A DNA stretch of 64,000 nucleotides, taken from the NCBI GenBank assembly GCA_965205055.1, contig OZ242030.1, positions 3,906,001 to 3,970,000 on the forward strand. The letters run 5' to 3'. Source of the DNA: CBDBBY01 sp965205055. Lineage in GTDB: Bacteria > Pseudomonadota > Alphaproteobacteria > Rhodobacterales > Rhodobacteraceae. A model generated the notes under the pieces. It did no database searches and was not told the DNA's origin. It was given only the letters and a program-made list of their open reading frames with translations. Shown piece by piece: positions 44,160 to 52,623 of this stretch (position 1 is its first letter; each line of letters starts with the position of its first letter). The position numbers and the translations under genes were made by a program.

Positions 44160-45335
44160 ATGAGCAGGATAAAGGCGGTTCGCGCACGCGTTTGGAATTG
44201 GACCGGTCCGACCGTGCCGCCCAAAGGCAACTTCTGCACGAATGCCTCGGATGCGCTGCGCGAAGATGGCGACGCGATGGCATCTTTTCGTTTCCACCAA
44301 TGGCTGACATGCGAAGTCGAAGCCGATGACGGCACCGTCGGCATCGGCAACGCAGCGCTTGCGCCCTCTGTCGTGAAGAAGGCCATCGACGATCATTACG
44401 CGCCGCTCGCCATCGGCCATGATCCTTTCGACTACGCGTACATTTGGGAAATGATGTATCGCCGCACCCACGCTTGGGGCCGCAAAGGCATTGGGATGAC
44501 AGCGATTTCCGCGATCGACATTGCGATATGGGACCTGATGGGGAAACTCGTCGGCAAGCCTGTCTTCAAGCTTCTTGGCGGGCGGACCAAGGAAAGAATT
44601 CCGGTCTACTATTCGAAGCTTTACGCCGACAGCGTCGAGGCCATGCAGGCGGAGGCCGAATGGGCACTGAAGGAAGGCTACAATTCATTCAAGTCGCGGT
44701 TTGGGTTCGGTCCCAAGGACGGCATGAAGGGCATGCGGGAAAACCTGAAACGGGTTGATGCGTTGCGCGAGGTGATCGGCTACGAAAACGATCTCATGAT
44801 CGATTGCTACATGGGCTGGAATCTGGATTATGCAAAAAGGATGCTCCCGAAGCTGGCGAAATATGAACTGCGCTGGCTGGAGGAGCCTGTGATCGCGGAC
44901 GACGTGGAAGGGTATCGCGAGTTGAATGCGATGGGCATCGTTCCGATTTCGGGCGGGGAACATGAATTCTCTATCATCGGCTGCAAGGACTTGATCGTTT
45001 CGAAGGCTGTCAGCGCCCTGCAGTACGATACGAACCGTGTGGGCGGAATTACGGCTGCGCAAAAAATCAATGCGATTGCCGAGGCCTGCCAGATCCCCGC
45101 GATCCCGCATGCAGGCCAGATGCACAATTACCATTTGACGATGGCCAATGCGAACTGTCCGATGTCGGAATATTTTCCGGTTTTCGACGTGGAAGTCGGC
45201 AACGAGCTTTTTTATTACATTTTCGAAGGCGATGCGGAGGCCGAGGACGGCTGCCTGCAGCTGGACGATGAAACTCCCGGCTTGGGCATCCGAATTACCG
45301 ACAAACATTCGAAAAATTTCGAAATCGTGGAGTGA
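44160..45335 (+). CDS. rhmD: L-rhamnonate dehydratase-like enzyme (enolase superfamily)
   Basis: A 391-residue mandelate racemase/enolase-superfamily enzyme. Hallmarks: RTHAWGRKGIGMTAISAIDIA, SFKSRFGFGPKDGMKGM, MIDCYMGWNL (metal Asp), RWLEEPV (Glu), SGGEHEF (Glu) and IPHAGQMHNYHL (catalytic His), in the order and wording of RhmD. It removes water from L-rhamnonate or a related sugar acid to give the 2-keto-3-deoxy acid. Four bases after tctA; substrate of the linked importer is therefore likely the same acid. Confidence 0.88.
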   Translation: MSRIKAVRARVWNWTGPTVPPKGNFCTNASDALREDGDAMASFRFHQWLTCEVEADDGTVGIGNAALAPSVVKKAIDDHYAPLAIGHDPFDYAYIWEMMYRRTHAWGRKGIGMTAISAIDIAIWDLMGKLVGKPVFKLLGGRTKERIPVYYSKLYADSVEAMQAEAEWALKEGYNSFKSRFGFGPKDGMKGMRENLKRVDALREVIGYENDLMIDCYMGWNLDYAKRMLPKLAKYELRWLEEPVIADDVEGYRELNAMGIVPISGGEHEFSIIGCKDLIVSKAVSALQYDTNRVGGITAAQKINAIAEACQIPAIPHAGQMHNYHLTMANANCPMSEYFPVFDVEVGNELFYYIFEGDAEAEDGCLQLDDETPGLGIRITDKHSKNFEIVE

Positions 45336-45577
45336 CGGTGAGCTTGGGCGGGGAAAGAATGATCGCGGGATCTGGGACAGGCTTCACGTCGTTAGACGCC
45401 GAGGGAGGGAACTGGAAGTGCGCTTGCGGCGAAGCGGTGCCGATATTCAGCGTCTTCGACGCGCCTGGCCCGGATAAGCACTTCCAGCGAAGGGCCGACC
45501 TGCCTACCGCAGGCGTCGAACGCCTCTTTTTTTGCCAAGCCCATACGGCTGCCAAATCGAGCGGTATTGATCCATGA
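45332..45577 (+). CDS. Unrecognised 81-residue ORF, coupled to both neighbours
   Basis: GTG start overlaps the stop of the dehydratase gene (GTGA) and its stop overlaps the ATG of the next gene (ATGA), an arrangement seen in real operon genes. The product has NWKCACGEAVPIFSVFD with two cysteines and no recognised domain. A hairpin plus seven T's (45512-45534) lies inside it, which argues against. Either a small coupled protein or a remnant filling the gap. Confidence 0.35.
   Translation: MTVSLGGERMIAGSGTGFTSLDAEGGNWKCACGEAVPIFSVFDAPGPDKHFQRRADLPTAGVERLFFCQAHTAAKSSGIDP
45512..45534 (+). terminator. Rho-independent terminator-like hairpin
   Basis: AGGCG-TCGAA-CGCCT followed by C and seven T's (45528-45534). 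It would end or reduce transcription from the transporter/dehydratase genes before the aldolase-regulator-PdxA genes. Confidence 0.65.
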
Positions 45578-46485
45578 AACGTTATTCCGGAATCTGGCCC
45601 GTCGCTCCCACGGCGTTCAACGACGACGGCACTGTCGATCTTGAAGGTTCGGCCCGAGTGCTTGAATGCATGATTGATCAAGGATCGGACGGCGTATGCA
45701 TTCTGGCGAATTACTCGGAGCAATTCCTGCTCAGCGACAAAGAGCGCCAAATGCTGACGAAAATGTCTTTGGCGCATGTTGGCGGAAGAATTCCGGTCGT
45801 CGTCACGATCAGCCATTTTGCGACGGACATCGTCATGTCGCGCGCGCGGCAAGCCAAAGAATTGGGGGCCGATATCGTGATGATGATGCCGCCTTACCAT
45901 GGCGCGACGCTGAAGGGGACCGCCGCGCAGACTTATGAGCAATTCTCCCGTGTCGGCGAGGTCGGCATTCCGATCATGCTTCAGGATGCGCCGCTTTCAG
46001 GCGTCGACCTGCCTGTGCCGCTTCTTTCCCGAATGGCGCGCGAAATCGAAATGCTTAAGCTTTTCAAAATCGAATGCGCCGGCGCCGCAGCGAAGCTCCG
46101 CGGCCTGCTTGCCGAAGCAGGCGATCATGTGGAAGGTCCTTTTGACGGCGAGGAAGGCATCACACTGCTTGCCGATCTCGATGCCGGAGCCACGGGAACA
46201 ATGACATCGGCGACCATTCCTGACCAGATCAAGCCGATTCTAAGCTGGCATTTCGCAGGCGACCGCAAAGAGGCGCTTGCGGCCTACGCCCGCGTTCTTC
46301 CCGCGATCAACCACGAGAATCGCCAATGCCAGTTTCGCGCTGCGAAAGAGGCTATGAAGGAAGGCGGCGTCATCCGTTCGGCCCGCAGCCGTCATCCGAT
46401 CGAGCAGTTGTCCGACTGGGCAAGATCGCAGCTTCTTGAGCTGCTCAGACCGCTTGATCCGATTGTCTTGAAGTGGGGAAAGTGA
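45574..46485 (+). CDS. Dihydrodipicolinate synthase family aldolase/dehydratase
   Basis: A 303-residue TIM-barrel protein of the DHDPS/N-acetylneuraminate lyase family. It starts RYSGIWPVAPTAFNDDG, has GADIVMMMPPYHG, and the Schiff-base Lys in LKLFKIECAGAAAK. Tyr in QDAPLSGVDLP-type loop positions is replaced. The family cleaves or dehydrates 2-keto-3-deoxy acids, so it probably processes the product of the preceding dehydratase. Biosynthetic DapA is unlikely given the operon. Confidence 0.87.
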   Translation: MKRYSGIWPVAPTAFNDDGTVDLEGSARVLECMIDQGSDGVCILANYSEQFLLSDKERQMLTKMSLAHVGGRIPVVVTISHFATDIVMSRARQAKELGADIVMMMPPYHGATLKGTAAQTYEQFSRVGEVGIPIMLQDAPLSGVDLPVPLLSRMAREIEMLKLFKIECAGAAAKLRGLLAEAGDHVEGPFDGEEGITLLADLDAGATGTMTSATIPDQIKPILSWHFAGDRKEALAAYARVLPAINHENRQCQFRAAKEAMKEGGVIRSARSRHPIEQLSDWARSQLLELLRPLDPIVLKWGK

Positions 46486-46486
46486 A

Positions 46487-47197
46487 GTGAGCGAGATCGC
46501 TTGGGCAGAGGAGCTTCGCGAATTCGGCGCAATCGGGCGCCGCCCATCGCTCGCGGAGGAGGCCGCTGCGACGCTTCGAGAATTCATTCTTCTGGGAAAG
46601 CTGGAGCCGGGCGTAGCAGTCCCCGAACGCAACTTGGCGGAAGCGTTGGGGATCAGCCGCACCCCGTTGAAGGAGGCGCTTCGCATTCTTGAGAACGAAG
46701 GGCTGATTGTCTACGGACCGACGCGCCGCCCTCGCGTTGCGGATCCCTCGTTGGAGGAGCTGGCTCAGAATCTCGCCGTGCTGGGAGCTCTTGAGGCGCT
46801 CTCCGGGGAATTGGCATGCGCAAACGCTACGAATGACGAACTGGAAAAGGTTGCCCGGCTGGAAGAGAACATGCGGCTGGCGGACGAAGATGCCGATGCG
46901 CTTGAGTTCTTTGGCTGGGATATGGAGTTCCACACGACGATCGTGGAGTCGGCGCGAAACGCGCCGCTGTTGAAGACTCACCGGGCCTACAATGCGCGGC
47001 TTTGGCGCGCGAGGTTCATTTCTTCGAATTCGCGAACGGCCCGCGATCGAACTCTAATGCAGCATGTAAACATCTTGGCAGCGCTCCAAAGCCGCGACGG
47101 CAAGGCGTGCGCGCGCTGCATGCGCGGCCATCTCGAATCCGCGATATCCAATATATCAGCCGCGTTCGCCGCAATGGAAAAAAAGGAAGCCTTGTGA
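46487..47197 (+). CDS. GntR-family regulator (FCD subfamily)
   Basis: A 236-residue FadR/FCD regulator. The winged helix has LAEALGISRTPLKEALRILENEGL (residues about 45-70), and the C-terminal helical ligand domain shows FGWDMEFHTTIVES and RGHLESAISN, where the His residues hold a metal in FCD proteins. GTG start one base after the aldolase stop. Likely represses the operon and responds to the sugar acid; the palindrome near the tctC promoter is a candidate site. Confidence 0.9.
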   Translation: MSEIAWAEELREFGAIGRRPSLAEEAAATLREFILLGKLEPGVAVPERNLAEALGISRTPLKEALRILENEGLIVYGPTRRPRVADPSLEELAQNLAVLGALEALSGELACANATNDELEKVARLEENMRLADEDADALEFFGWDMEFHTTIVESARNAPLLKTHRAYNARLWRARFISSNSRTARDRTLMQHVNILAALQSRDGKACARCMRGHLESAISNISAAFAAMEKKEAL

Positions 47198-48225
47198 GCA
47201 GGAAGACTATCGCATTGATTCAGGGCGACCCGGCCGGGATTGGTCCTGAGTTGATGATTCGACTTCTCGATGATGAAGAGAACCGCCGGAAAGCCAACCT
47301 GATCGTCATTGGCGCGCCCGAGATTTTTGCGCGCGGCGAGGCGCAAACGGGCACGGAGATCGCAGATGTGCGCCATATCGCGCCAGACGCGGAAATTCAC
47401 TCGGAAGACGAAGAAATCCTTCATCTCGATCTGGAGATTGAAGGCATCGAGGACGCGCCTGTCGGACAGGTGTCTCCAGAAGGCGGGAGATCGTCTCTCG
47501 AAGGCCTTCGCCGCGCGTTCGAGCTTTCGCGAGACGGCAGCATCGATGGTGCGGTATTCATGCCATTCAACAAGGAGAGCATGCATGTCGGCGGCAGCGA
47601 ACACTCCGATGAATTGGGTTTCGCGCGGGCTTTTTTCGACCTGAAGGCCCCTGCAAGCGAATTCAACTTCGCGAATGGAATGTGGAACGGCCGCGTGACC
47701 AGCCACGTGCCGATGAAGGATGTGCCGGGCCTGCTGACAGTCGACCGAATTGAAGAAAGCATAGGCTTGGCCGACAGAACGCTTAAAATGGCAGGTTACA
47801 GCCGTCCCAGAATCGTCGTCGCCGCGTACAATCCTCACGCCGGCGACGGAGGGTTGATGGGCGATGAGGAGATTCGCGTCATTCGACCGGCTGTGGAGCG
47901 GGCGAAACTACGTCAGATTTGCTGCTTCGGCCCGTTTCCTGCAGACACTCTTTGGCTGAAGGTCCGCGACGGCGAGTACGATGCCGTGGTCACGATGTAC
48001 CACGATCAGGGTCAGATCGCGATCAAGCTGCTCGGCTTCGACCGCGGCGTTTCGGTCCTCGCTGGTCTTCCGCTTCCTTTGACAACGCCGGCCCACGGCA
48101 CTGCGTTCGACATCGCAGGCCAAGGAAAGGCGAATCCGGTTCCCGCCAAGAATGCATTCACCATGTGCCTCAACATGGCCAGCAATCGCAGTGCGACCAG
48201 CGGAGTTGACGCGTCAGCCGCGTAA
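47194..48225 (+). CDS. PdxA-family (4-phospho-threonate/erythronate-type) dehydrogenase
   Basis: A 343-residue PdxA-family NAD-dependent dehydrogenase. Motifs: QGDPAGIGPELM at the start, the metal-binding His in SHVPMKDVPGLL, AAYNPHAGDGGLMG, YHDQGQIAIKLLG and AHGTAFDIAGQGKANP. GTG start overlaps the regulator stop. Within a sugar-acid operon it is more likely a catabolic PdxA2-like enzyme than the vitamin B6 enzyme. Last gene of the operon. Confidence 0.87.
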   Translation: MSRKTIALIQGDPAGIGPELMIRLLDDEENRRKANLIVIGAPEIFARGEAQTGTEIADVRHIAPDAEIHSEDEEILHLDLEIEGIEDAPVGQVSPEGGRSSLEGLRRAFELSRDGSIDGAVFMPFNKESMHVGGSEHSDELGFARAFFDLKAPASEFNFANGMWNGRVTSHVPMKDVPGLLTVDRIEESIGLADRTLKMAGYSRPRIVVAAYNPHAGDGGLMGDEEIRVIRPAVERAKLRQICCFGPFPADTLWLKVRDGEYDAVVTMYHDQGQIAIKLLGFDRGVSVLAGLPLPLTTPAHGTAFDIAGQGKANPVPAKNAFTMCLNMASNRSATSGVDASAA

Positions 48226-48516
48226 TTGCGCATTCAATATGCGACATTCGTATCGGACCACGCGCCCGATGGGATGAAGGGGAAGTCCTCAAACGCAACT
48301 TGCGCGCTGTCAAAGTTGGATTGATCCGCGCAGCTTGGTCTTCAGCTGCGAAGGTCGGCGCAACACGCCCATGAAGACGGTTGCAAGCCAAATTGTAGAG
48401 TTGGAAATGCAGATCAGGAACGTCTTCGCATACGATTTCGCGTTGTCCGAAGCCGCTGAAGGAGGGAAGAGGCTTCTCCAAGCGGATATATTCATAAGCG
48501 GCGGCCGCGTTCGAAA

Positions 48517-49122
48517 TCAGCCGGTTGTCCCGGACGGCCGGACAAACTTCACGATCGGACCGAAGTCGCCTGCGTCAGCAGCGCGCAGGGCCGAAATATA
48601 GGCATCGCGACGGGCATTGTCGGCGTCAAGGTCGAATCCGCTCGCCCACTCGATAGGCGCATGATCGAAGTAATCCCGAAGAAAGATGTCTGTGGCGATC
48701 CTTGCGTGTCGGCCGTTGCCGTTCGGAAAAGGATGAATTTGCACCATGCGATGATGAAACCGCGCGCCTGCTTCAAGCGGATCGTATGTGCCGTGTTCGA
48801 CCCAATAACGTGCATTATCAAGGTGAATTCGCATTTGCATGCCGATTTGAAACGGATCGATGCCGATGTTCTTTTCGCGCAGGCGATAGGTTCCTGCCCA
48901 GTCCCAAACCTCGCCAAACAGTCGCTTGTGCAAAGTTCGGACGAAACGGTCGGTCAGGATATCTCCGCCGCGTCTGCGGGAGAGCCAACGCAAGCCCTCT
49001 GTAATGTTGGTCTGCTCGAGTTCGTCCAGTTCGCCGCGCGTTGTGACGTGATCGAATTTCAGACCTTCGATTTCGTCGGGATCAAGCGGCGTTTCCCCTT
49101 CTGACTCCTTGGATTCCTTCAT
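48517..49122 (-). CDS. Mobile mystery protein B (Fic domain)
   Basis: A 201-residue Fic-domain protein. Fic core HPFPNGNGRHAR (catalytic His, then GNGR) lies at about residue 135; upstream is LFGEVWDWAGTYR, as in Fic/DOC proteins. The start at 49122 overlaps the stop of the HTH gene in ATGA. The pair matches the known mobile mystery A/B module, presumed to be a toxin-antitoxin-like unit. The Fic protein should transfer AMP or a similar group to a target. Confidence 0.88.
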   Translation of the reverse strand: MKESKESEGETPLDPDEIEGLKFDHVTTRGELDELEQTNITEGLRWLSRRRGGDILTDRFVRTLHKRLFGEVWDWAGTYRLREKNIGIDPFQIGMQMRIHLDNARYWVEHGTYDPLEAGARFHHRMVQIHPFPNGNGRHARIATDIFLRDYFDHAPIEWASGFDLDADNARRDAYISALRAADAGDFGPIVKFVRPSGTTG

Positions 49123-49586
49123 GCCTTCCAAAAATCGGAAGGTCGCTCGCGCAAAAGCTGGTCGGCCAACCGTTCGATTTCTTCCTTCATCTGCGCGGAA
49201 GACAGGGATTGCTTTTCAAGCGCCATGTGTGAACTTGCCCGTCGCACGATGGCTTCGGCTTTCTCATGTGCCTGATTGCGCAAGATATCTTCGATCTGCC
49301 CGTCCGCCGGCACGATGGCATAGACGAATTTTCCGCCCATGGCGTCGGCAAGGCGATGCATATGTTGAAGCGTGACGCCTCCATCCTGTTCTTTCCGTTC
49401 AGCCTGATAGATCGCGGGCTTAGTGACGCCTAGACGCCGAGCGAGTTCAGGCGCGGACAGGCCCAATGCCTTGCGCATAGCTCTGATCCAGCCCTCGCTT
49501 GGCGACTTCAGGTCGGCAACCTGCTGCGCGGCTTTATCGAGTGCGCGCGCGTATTGCCTTATTGCTGCATCCTTCACACTGTTCAT
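49119..49586 (-). CDS. Mobile mystery protein A (HTH regulator)
   Basis: A 155-residue protein with an XRE-type helix-turn-helix, MRKALGLSAPELARRLGVTKPAIYQAERKE at about residues 40-70, and a C-terminal helical tail. The start at 49586 excludes an AT-rich leader. Co-translated with the Fic partner, probably the antitoxin and autorepressor. An inverted repeat immediately upstream is the likely operator. Confidence 0.87.
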   Translation of the reverse strand: MNSVKDAAIRQYARALDKAAQQVADLKSPSEGWIRAMRKALGLSAPELARRLGVTKPAIYQAERKEQDGGVTLQHMHRLADAMGGKFVYAIVPADGQIEDILRNQAHEKAEAIVRRASSHMALEKQSLSSAQMKEEIERLADQLLRERPSDFWKA

Positions 49587-49598
49587 CGGTGTGCTTTC

Positions 49599-49625
49599 AT
49601 AGTCATTTGAACAATATATGACTAT
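49599..49625. promoter_or_regulatory. Operator of the mobile mystery pair
   Basis: Perfect inverted repeat ATAGTCAT - 11 bases - ATGACTAT, 13 bp upstream of the HTH gene ATG, in an AT-rich stretch where a promoter would lie. Consistent with autoregulation by the HTH protein. Confidence 0.7.
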
Positions 49626-50225
49626 ATATGCATAACCTAAATTTATCAATAAAAATATTTATAAATATTCTAAATTCTTTTAGTAGTGTATTGATATCTT
49701 ATCAATCCGGTAGGTTCCGTCCTATTTCTCTACTTTTGGAGCACCCCTGATCAACCGTCGCGGTTGCCAGGGCCGGGATGAAGCTGTCGCAGCCCGCATT
49801 GACTGCTTCGAGACCAATAGGGCAGAATGTGTTGCGACTTCCGCAGGAAACGCTGATTGCCGGTTTGATCCGGGGTCGTTGAAAGCACCTGCTGGCAAAT
49901 CATTGCGAGCCGATGCAAACAGGCGGGTTGCTGCTGGTCGAAAGCGAACCAACGCCCGGACCGCCATCAACTGCCGCATCAGAAAACTTTGGGCTAACTT
50001 CCTCAATCAAAGGGATGGTCGCGGCGCAGCCGTTCGACCAAAAATCATGAGGCACGCCGATGTCTTAAACAGCCGCTCTCTGCCATCCAGCCGATCATCG
50101 CCGTTCCGGAACGATAGCCCGCAACTCTTAAAATTGGCCAACTTTATCTTTATTTTCCACGTTGAATTGTGCGGAGGTAGATCGTAACTGTGTTGAATTG
50201 CGCGCGTTTTTTGGGAGTTGCATAT
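49626..50225. other. Non-coding or decayed region
   Basis: About 600 bp between the mobile mystery pair and the OB/DUF488 module. The left 100 bp is very AT-rich (promoter of the mobile mystery operon). The rest has only short frames with no recognised product. GGGAG near 50212 is the ribosome-binding site of the next gene. Confidence 0.5.
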
Positions 50226-50906
50226 ATGGCAGTGAGGCGAATTGTGTGTCTTGCAAACTCATACAAATTTGGTGGACGGTGCGTAGCTGGAGTTGAACTA
50301 ATGCCGAGTGGCGGGTTCGGTCGTTGGATTAGGCCGGTTGCCGACCGATCTAGAAGGGCAGTCAGCAATTCCCAGCAAACGTGCACAGATGGCACAGGGA
50401 GCCAGTTGCTCGACGTCCTCGATATTGATTTTGGACGCGCAGTTCCGAAAGGTCACCAGTCTGAAGACATCCTAATTAACCCTGGCAAGAGCTGGAAAAA
50501 GGTCGGAAGGTTCTCATTGACCGATCTGGTCCCATTGCTGCATTGCAGGCGGACGCCACTTTGGCCTTACGCTGAAAGCACCAGAATCGGTCAAAACGAT
50601 AAAATCTCTACGGCCAACCTACTTTGCATTGAGTCTTCCTTGTCATTGGCAAGGCCGCCCAAAGCCATGATCCGCGTTTTTCAGTCTCGCTACAAAAAGA
50701 AGGGAAAACTTGATGTGCGCGTAAGGTTTGAATGGGGAGGAGAGCAGAACGACCTCAAATTGACTGATTTGCAAGAATCATTCAATTATCAAGCTCAAGG
50801 TATCGGTAAATACAATATCGATAATCCGACAATGTGTATTAGCATTAGTGAAATATTTTCCCGCCAGAACGCGGCTTTCAAACTGGTCGCTGGTTTAATA
50901 GTCTGA
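50226..50906 (+). CDS. Unknown protein, probable OB-fold type
   Basis: A 226-residue protein starting MAVRRIVCLANSYKFGGRCVAG, with GRWIRPVADRSRRAV and LLDVLDIDFG. The pattern resembles a family with two OB-like domains often annotated 'dual OB domain-containing'; this is my reading of the pattern and not certain. The C-terminal half has KIRVFQ-type strands. ATG 50226 has GGGAG nine bases upstream. It is followed after 6 bp by two DUF488 genes, and the region is visibly AT-richer than the surroundings. Confidence 0.55.
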   Translation: MAVRRIVCLANSYKFGGRCVAGVELMPSGGFGRWIRPVADRSRRAVSNSQQTCTDGTGSQLLDVLDIDFGRAVPKGHQSEDILINPGKSWKKVGRFSLTDLVPLLHCRRTPLWPYAESTRIGQNDKISTANLLCIESSLSLARPPKAMIRVFQSRYKKKGKLDVRVRFEWGGEQNDLKLTDLQESFNYQAQGIGKYNIDNPTMCISISEIFSRQNAAFKLVAGLIV

Positions 50907-50912
50907 AGAACG

Positions 50913-51515
50913 ATGCTAGGCAAAACCAAAATCTACACAGTCGGACATTCGACACAGCCGTTCGAACGCTTCTTGCGTCTTTTGCGCAAGAACCAAATTA
51001 CTGCGGTGGCAGATGTTCGGTCATCGCCGTACAGTCGGTATGCCCCACAGTTCAACAAGGAGAATTTGAAGATTGAGCTCAAAAAGGAAGATGTTGCCTA
51101 CGTGTTTCTAGGCGCAGAACTTGGCGCGAGATCTGATGACAACTCCTGTTACGTAGGCAATACGGTCAGCTACGAAAGACTTGCTCAAACATCTCTCTTC
51201 CGAAGAGGCATCCAAAGGCTTGAAGATGGAAGCGCTCGGCACAGCGTTGCCGTCATGTGCTCAGAGCAAGATCCAACTCATTGTCACAGGACAATATTAG
51301 TTTCGAAAACCCTCTCGGAAAGAGGTTTTGAAGTTAATCATATTCTAGGGGATGGAAAGCTTGAAACTCATCGGGAGACGATGCTTCGGGTTCTTGACAC
51401 CTTGAGGCCGCGTGAAAACATGTTTGCTGGAAACATGCTTTTTTCGGAGAAAGAGCAAATCGAACTTGCATACAAAGAGGGCGAGAAGAAAATTGCCTAT
51501 CGTAGAGAAGGATAA
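50913..51515 (+). CDS. DUF488 family protein 1
   Basis: A 200-residue DUF488 protein: IYTVGHSTQPFERFLRLL, VADVRSSPYSRYAPQFN (the conserved DVR...P.S), FLGAELGAR, and C-terminal CSEQDPTHCHRTILVS (the CxExxPxxCHR motif). The biochemical role of DUF488 is unknown. Second gene of a three-gene module. Confidence 0.85.
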   Translation: MLGKTKIYTVGHSTQPFERFLRLLRKNQITAVADVRSSPYSRYAPQFNKENLKIELKKEDVAYVFLGAELGARSDDNSCYVGNTVSYERLAQTSLFRRGIQRLEDGSARHSVAVMCSEQDPTHCHRTILVSKTLSERGFEVNHILGDGKLETHRETMLRVLDTLRPRENMFAGNMLFSEKEQIELAYKEGEKKIAYRREG

Positions 51516-51522
51516 GTGTACA

Positions 51523-51957
51523 ATGGTTCAAATATTCACTATCGGTTTTACTAAGACGACCGCGGAACATTTTTTCGGACGTCTCAAAGAATCTCAATCA
51601 CGAAGGCTCGTAGATGTTCGTCTGAATAACGTCTCACAGCTTGCTGGGTTTGCTAAACGCGACGACCTGAGGTTTTTTGCGAAGAATTTGTGTAACATGG
51701 ATTATTTTCATGCACTCAGTCTTGCACCGACCCAGCTGATGCTCGACGCTTACAAAAAAAAGCAAATCGATTGGCCCGGTTACGAAAACAAATATTTAGA
51801 TCTATTGGCGGAGCGTCAGATTGAGAAGCTGCGCCCATCGGATTTTGATGGCTGCTGCCTCCTTTGCAGCGAAGATAAACCCCACTTTTGCCATCGTCGG
51901 CTCGTTGCTGAATATTTGGATACGAAATGGGGAAATGTCGAGATCATTCATCTTTGA
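51523..51957 (+). CDS. DUF488 family protein 2
   Basis: A 144-residue, more divergent DUF488: IFTIGFTKTTAEHFF, LVDVRLNNVSQLAGFAKRDD, YFHALSLAPTQLMLDAYKK, and CLLCSEDKPHFCHRRLVAEYL with the Cys-Glu-Pro-Cys-His-Arg motif. The start at 51523 follows the previous stop by 7 bp. Presence of two different DUF488 proteins in tandem suggests a heteromeric or two-step function. Confidence 0.83.
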   Translation: MVQIFTIGFTKTTAEHFFGRLKESQSRRLVDVRLNNVSQLAGFAKRDDLRFFAKNLCNMDYFHALSLAPTQLMLDAYKKKQIDWPGYENKYLDLLAERQIEKLRPSDFDGCCLLCSEDKPHFCHRRLVAEYLDTKWGNVEIIHL

Positions 51958-52623
51958 GGATGGCGGAGTGAAATTTCGTTGTCTGAGCCACACCGCGTCG
52001 GCAGGCATCTGCAACCAGCTGTCAATTTGAACCCCATGTCTTGGAAAACGGAATTCTTGCTTGGCGGCAACGCGAGCCGCTGATTCCGACCTGCCAGCTG
52101 CTGGGAACATTTCCGCCGGGTCGGGGTTAAGAAGCTTGAATGGGTTTTTCTGTCCGATCTTTGCGGGCTGAGGTCCATGAGAGCTGGATGGCGGAAGGCC
52201 GCTACCTGAACATGGAGCTTCTGCCGGAACTGCGCAGTGCCGGTCTTTAGATGTCGGCTGGAAGACGGCCGCGCCGTTTGTTCCAGCGGTCTTCGCGCGC
52301 ATCAGGTTGCCCGGTGCGAGAGCAGCATGCCGGCCTGCCGCCGCAGGCCGCGAAGTCGGTGCTTGAAATGCTTGACCGATTTTGCGGGATTATTGGTACG
52401 CCGCTGTTGTATGCCGAGCATAGCACCCGCGCGGTCCGCGATATGGCCCCTCGGTCTGTCCTCGGAAAAACGCAGGTCGCCGAGGAACACGCCGGATCCA
52501 ATGTCGCTTTCTCCAGAAGCATTCAATCCGCGAAGCCTCTAATGAGCAATCCGCGAAGATTCTAATATACAAATAGTGAAGTTTCTACTATGCAAATTGC
52601 CGAATTGTTGAAAGATGTAGGCG
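51958..52623. other. Intergenic and decayed region
   Basis: About 666 bp. Frames around 52140-52550 (for example HESWMAEGRYLNMELLPELRSAGL) look like gene debris but are not recognised. The right end has near-tandem repeats (separate entry). Confidence 0.45.
52524..52610. repeat. Near-tandem repeats before the AAA/DUF4143 gene
   Basis: CAATCCGCGAAGCCTCTAAT (52524-52543) is repeated as CAATCCGCGAAGATTCTAAT (52547-52566), and a third, weaker copy (GAAGTTTCTACTATGCAAAT) follows near 52578. Repeats at 20-30 bp spacing just upstream of a gene are often regulator sites; origin unknown. Confidence 0.6.

Noticed and set aside
42382..44163. 593-codon plus-strand frame overlapping tctB and tctA
   Set aside because: Arg-rich, in an alternate frame of two clear transporter genes.
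52524..52566. Possible CRISPR-like repeat
   Set aside because: Only two good copies and a weak third, unequal spacing and no cas genes; not a CRISPR array.
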